From Metapseudomonas otitidis (lineage in GTDB: Bacteria > Pseudomonadota > Gammaproteobacteria > Pseudomonadales > Pseudomonadaceae), in assembly GCF_900111835.1 (NCBI RefSeq), contig NZ_FOJP01000019.1, positions 62,001 through 126,000 on the forward strand: 64,000 nucleotides of DNA. Reading direction: 5' to 3'. The translations under genes were made by a program, and so were the position numbers. Position 1 is the first letter of the stretch; each line of letters begins with the position of its first letter. This document shows positions 62,231 to 64,000 of the stretch, piece after piece. The notes under the pieces were generated by a model. The model saw only the letters and a program-made list of their open reading frames with translations. It ran no database searches and was not told where the DNA came from.

Positions 62231-64000
62231 GTGGCAGAGCGATCCCTGGAACAGGTGGTGGATGAGGTGCTGGCGCGCATCGACGGGCCCATCCGCCTGG
62301 GCATTCCCCTCGGGCTGGGCAAGCCGGTGCGCTTCGTCAACGCCCTGTACCAGCGCATCAAGGCCATGCCCGAGCGTTCGCTGACGCTCTACACCGCGCT
62401 GTCCCTGGCCCGGCCCCGGCCGTCCGGGGAGCTGGAGCGGCGCTTCGCCGAGCCGTTCTTCGAGCGGGTGCTGGGGGATTGCCCCGAGCTGGACTACCTG
62501 GCCGACCTTGAACAGGGCACCTTGCCGGCGCACATCCGCATCGAGGAGTTCTACCTGCAGCCCGCCAGCCAGCTGGACAACCCCCGCGCCCAGCAGCACT
62601 ACGTCAGCCTCAACTACAGCCATGTCGCCCGGGACCTGGCGCGCAAGCGGCTCAACCTGCTGGCCCAGCTGGTGGCGCGCGATCCCGCGCGGCCGGGGAC
62701 GTTCAGCCTCAGCTGCAACCCGGATATCACCCTCGACCTGCTGCCCGACCTCGACGGCCGTCGCCAGCGCGGCGAGACCGTGCTCTGCGTGGCCCAGGTG
62801 CACGAGGCGCTGCCCTACATGCCGGGGGATGCCGAGGTGCCGGCGGCGACCTTCGACCTGGTGCTGGACGAGACCGAGCGCACCCCGCTGTTCTCCACCC
62901 CGAACATGCCCGTCAGTGCCCAGGACCACGCCATCGGCCTGCACGCCAGCACCCTGGTGCGTGACGGCGGCACCCTGCAGGTGGGCATCGGCGCCATGGC
63001 TGACGCCCTCACCGCCGCGCTGCTGGCCCGGCACCGGGACAACGCCGCCTACCGGGCGGTGCTCGACGCCCTGGAGGTGCCGGGGCGCTGGGACGGGCTG
63101 ATCGACCGCGAGGGCGGCCTGGCGCCGTTCCGCCAGGGCCTCTATGCCAACAGTGAAATGGTCCTGCCCGGGCTGCTGGACCTGCTGGAAGCCGGCATCC
63201 TCGGACGCCGCGCCTACCCGGACCTGCGCCTGCAGCGCCTGGCGGACGCCGGCGTGCTGGACGCCGAAGGGCGCGTGGTCGACCCCGAGGCGCTGCTGGC
63301 CGCCCTGCCGCCGCGCCTGGACGCCGACACCCTGGGCTGGGCCCAGGGCCACGGCCTGCTCGACAGCCGCCTGGCCCTCGACGGCGAGCACCTGCAACTG
63401 CCCGACGGCCGCCGGTTGCCGGCGGACATCGAGGCACCGGCGACCCGCGCCGCCCTGGTGGACCACCTGGGAAGCGCCCGTGGCGGTGTGTGCATCCACG
63501 GCGGCTTCTTCCTCGGGCCCCGCGACTTCTACCGGCGCCTGGCGGCACTGGACGACGCCGGCCGGGCGCGCATCGCCATGACCGGCATCGGCTACGTCAA
63601 CCGCCTGCTCGGCGACGAAGCCCTCAAGCGCCAGCAACGGCGTGATGCGCGCTTCATCAACAGCTGCTTCTGCGTGACGCTGCTGGGGGCCAGCGCCGCC
63701 GACCAACTGGAGGACGGCCGCGTGCTCAGCGGCGTCGGCGGGCAGTACGACTTCGTCGCCCAGGCCCATGAGCTGGACGGCGCCCGCTCCATCCTGATGC
63801 TGCGCAGCTGGCGCGAGGCGGGCGGCGAGGCCCATTCCAACATCCTCTGGGACTACGGCCACACCACCATCCCGCGCCACCTGCGGGACATCGTCGTCAC
63901 CGAATACGGCATCGCCGACCTGCGCGGGCGCAACGATGCCGAGGTGGTGGAAGCCCTGCTGCGCATCAGCGACGCACGTTTCCAGGACGAGCTGGTGGCC
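62231..64000 (+). CDS. Acetyl-CoA hydrolase/transferase family protein (3' end outside window)
   Basis: 590 residues visible from a GTG start with AAGGAG at 8-nt spacing. The N terminus (PIRLGIPLGLGKPVRFVNAL) is the CoA-transferase-like first domain. HASTLVRDGGTLQVGIGAMADAL and, near the right edge, GVGGQYDFVAQAHELDGARS and TEYGIADLRGR belong to the acetyl-CoA hydrolase/transferase C-terminal domain, where a Glu forms the CoA thioester. Acyl specificity is unknown. The remainder lies beyond position 64000. Confidence 0.9.
   Translation, partial: MAERSLEQVVDEVLARIDGPIRLGIPLGLGKPVRFVNALYQRIKAMPERSLTLYTALSLARPRPSGELERRFAEPFFERVLGDCPELDYLADLEQGTLPAHIRIEEFYLQPASQLDNPRAQQHYVSLNYSHVARDLARKRLNLLAQLVARDPARPGTFSLSCNPDITLDLLPDLDGRRQRGETVLCVAQVHEALPYMPGDAEVPAATFDLVLDETERTPLFSTPNMPVSAQDHAIGLHASTLVRDGGTLQVGIGAMADALTAALLARHRDNAAYRAVLDALEVPGRWDGLIDREGGLAPFRQGLYANSEMVLPGLLDLLEAGILGRRAYPDLRLQRLADAGVLDAEGRVVDPEALLAALPPRLDADTLGWAQGHGLLDSRLALDGEHLQLPDGRRLPADIEAPATRAALVDHLGSARGGVCIHGGFFLGPRDFYRRLAALDDAGRARIAMTGIGYVNRLLGDEALKRQQRRDARFINSCFCVTLLGASAADQLEDGRVLSGVGGQYDFVAQAHELDGARSILMLRSWREAGGEAHSNILWDYGHTTIPRHLRDIVVTEYGIADLRGRNDAEVVEALLRISDARFQDELVA

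Overview
The window is about 64 kb of very GC-rich, densely coding DNA from a gammaproteobacterium, almost certainly Pseudomonas sensu lato. The evidence is an OprG/OmpW porin, a RibB with a degenerate RibA-like domain (RibBX type), Pseudomonas REP sequences, and a gene order that from memory matches the P. aeruginosa PAO1 stretch PA4069 to about PA4026. No tRNA, rRNA, CRISPR array, intact insertion sequence or prophage gene was seen, and all recognised genes look intact. Genes run off both ends: cobW at the left, an acetyl-CoA hydrolase/transferase-like gene at the right.

Layout. 1-2284: aerobic cobalamin genes (cobW behind a B12 riboswitch, divergent from cobE-cobM). 2496-4299: two sugar-nucleotide SDR proteins, the first lacking the catalytic Tyr/Lys. 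4434-9008: OmpW porin, a MITE-like repeat, and a Zur-box operon (DUF2796/ZrgA, ABC ATPase, FtsX-like permease, DUF3299). 9057-11111: CnoX/YbbN, methyltransferase, YbaY lipoprotein. 11237-20939: nrdR-ribD-[FMN riboswitch]-ribC-ribBX-ribH-nusB-thiL-pgpA and on through a periplasmic binding protein, an aspartic protease, ribA, a membrane protein and btuF. 20952-25007: btuB-like receptor and dxs. 25045-42093: an accessory block that separates dxs from its usual partners ispA-xseB (42319-43445). It holds an MFS pump with an HxlR regulator, an acyl-CoA ligase plus single-chain biotin carboxylase with a LysR regulator, a PAP2 phosphatase, a cupin, and an AraC-controlled ABC/phosphatase/porin operon. 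43581-49101: two copies of a structured repeat around TauE/SafE, DUF2790, HD-GYP, chemoreceptor and CsoR-like genes. 49102-52941: a bufferin (MNIO-modified RiPP) operon divergent from its ECF sigma factor and NrsF-type anti-sigma factor. 52975-64000: OsmC-YcaO, cobF, a flavoprotein, ppa, mtfA, DedA, a degenerate kinase/phosphatase, a GNAT protein and the partial hydrolase/transferase.

Most interesting. (1) The bufferin operon and the sigma gene each carry an exact GTAACC-N16-CGAA element; the one at the sigma gene overlaps its start codon. (2) A roughly 300-bp repeat occurs twice, its hairpins differ by compensatory base changes, and two hairpins per copy present CATGGATG (RsmA/CsrA-like) on the minus strand. 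(3) A 17-kb insertion splits the xseB-ispA-dxs group. (4) A likely phosphoester import operon couples AraC-PAS, ABC importer, inositol-monophosphatase-fold enzyme and OprD porin. (5) A 38-codon ORF whose ribosome-binding site lies in the FMN riboswitch hairpin overlaps the ribC start.
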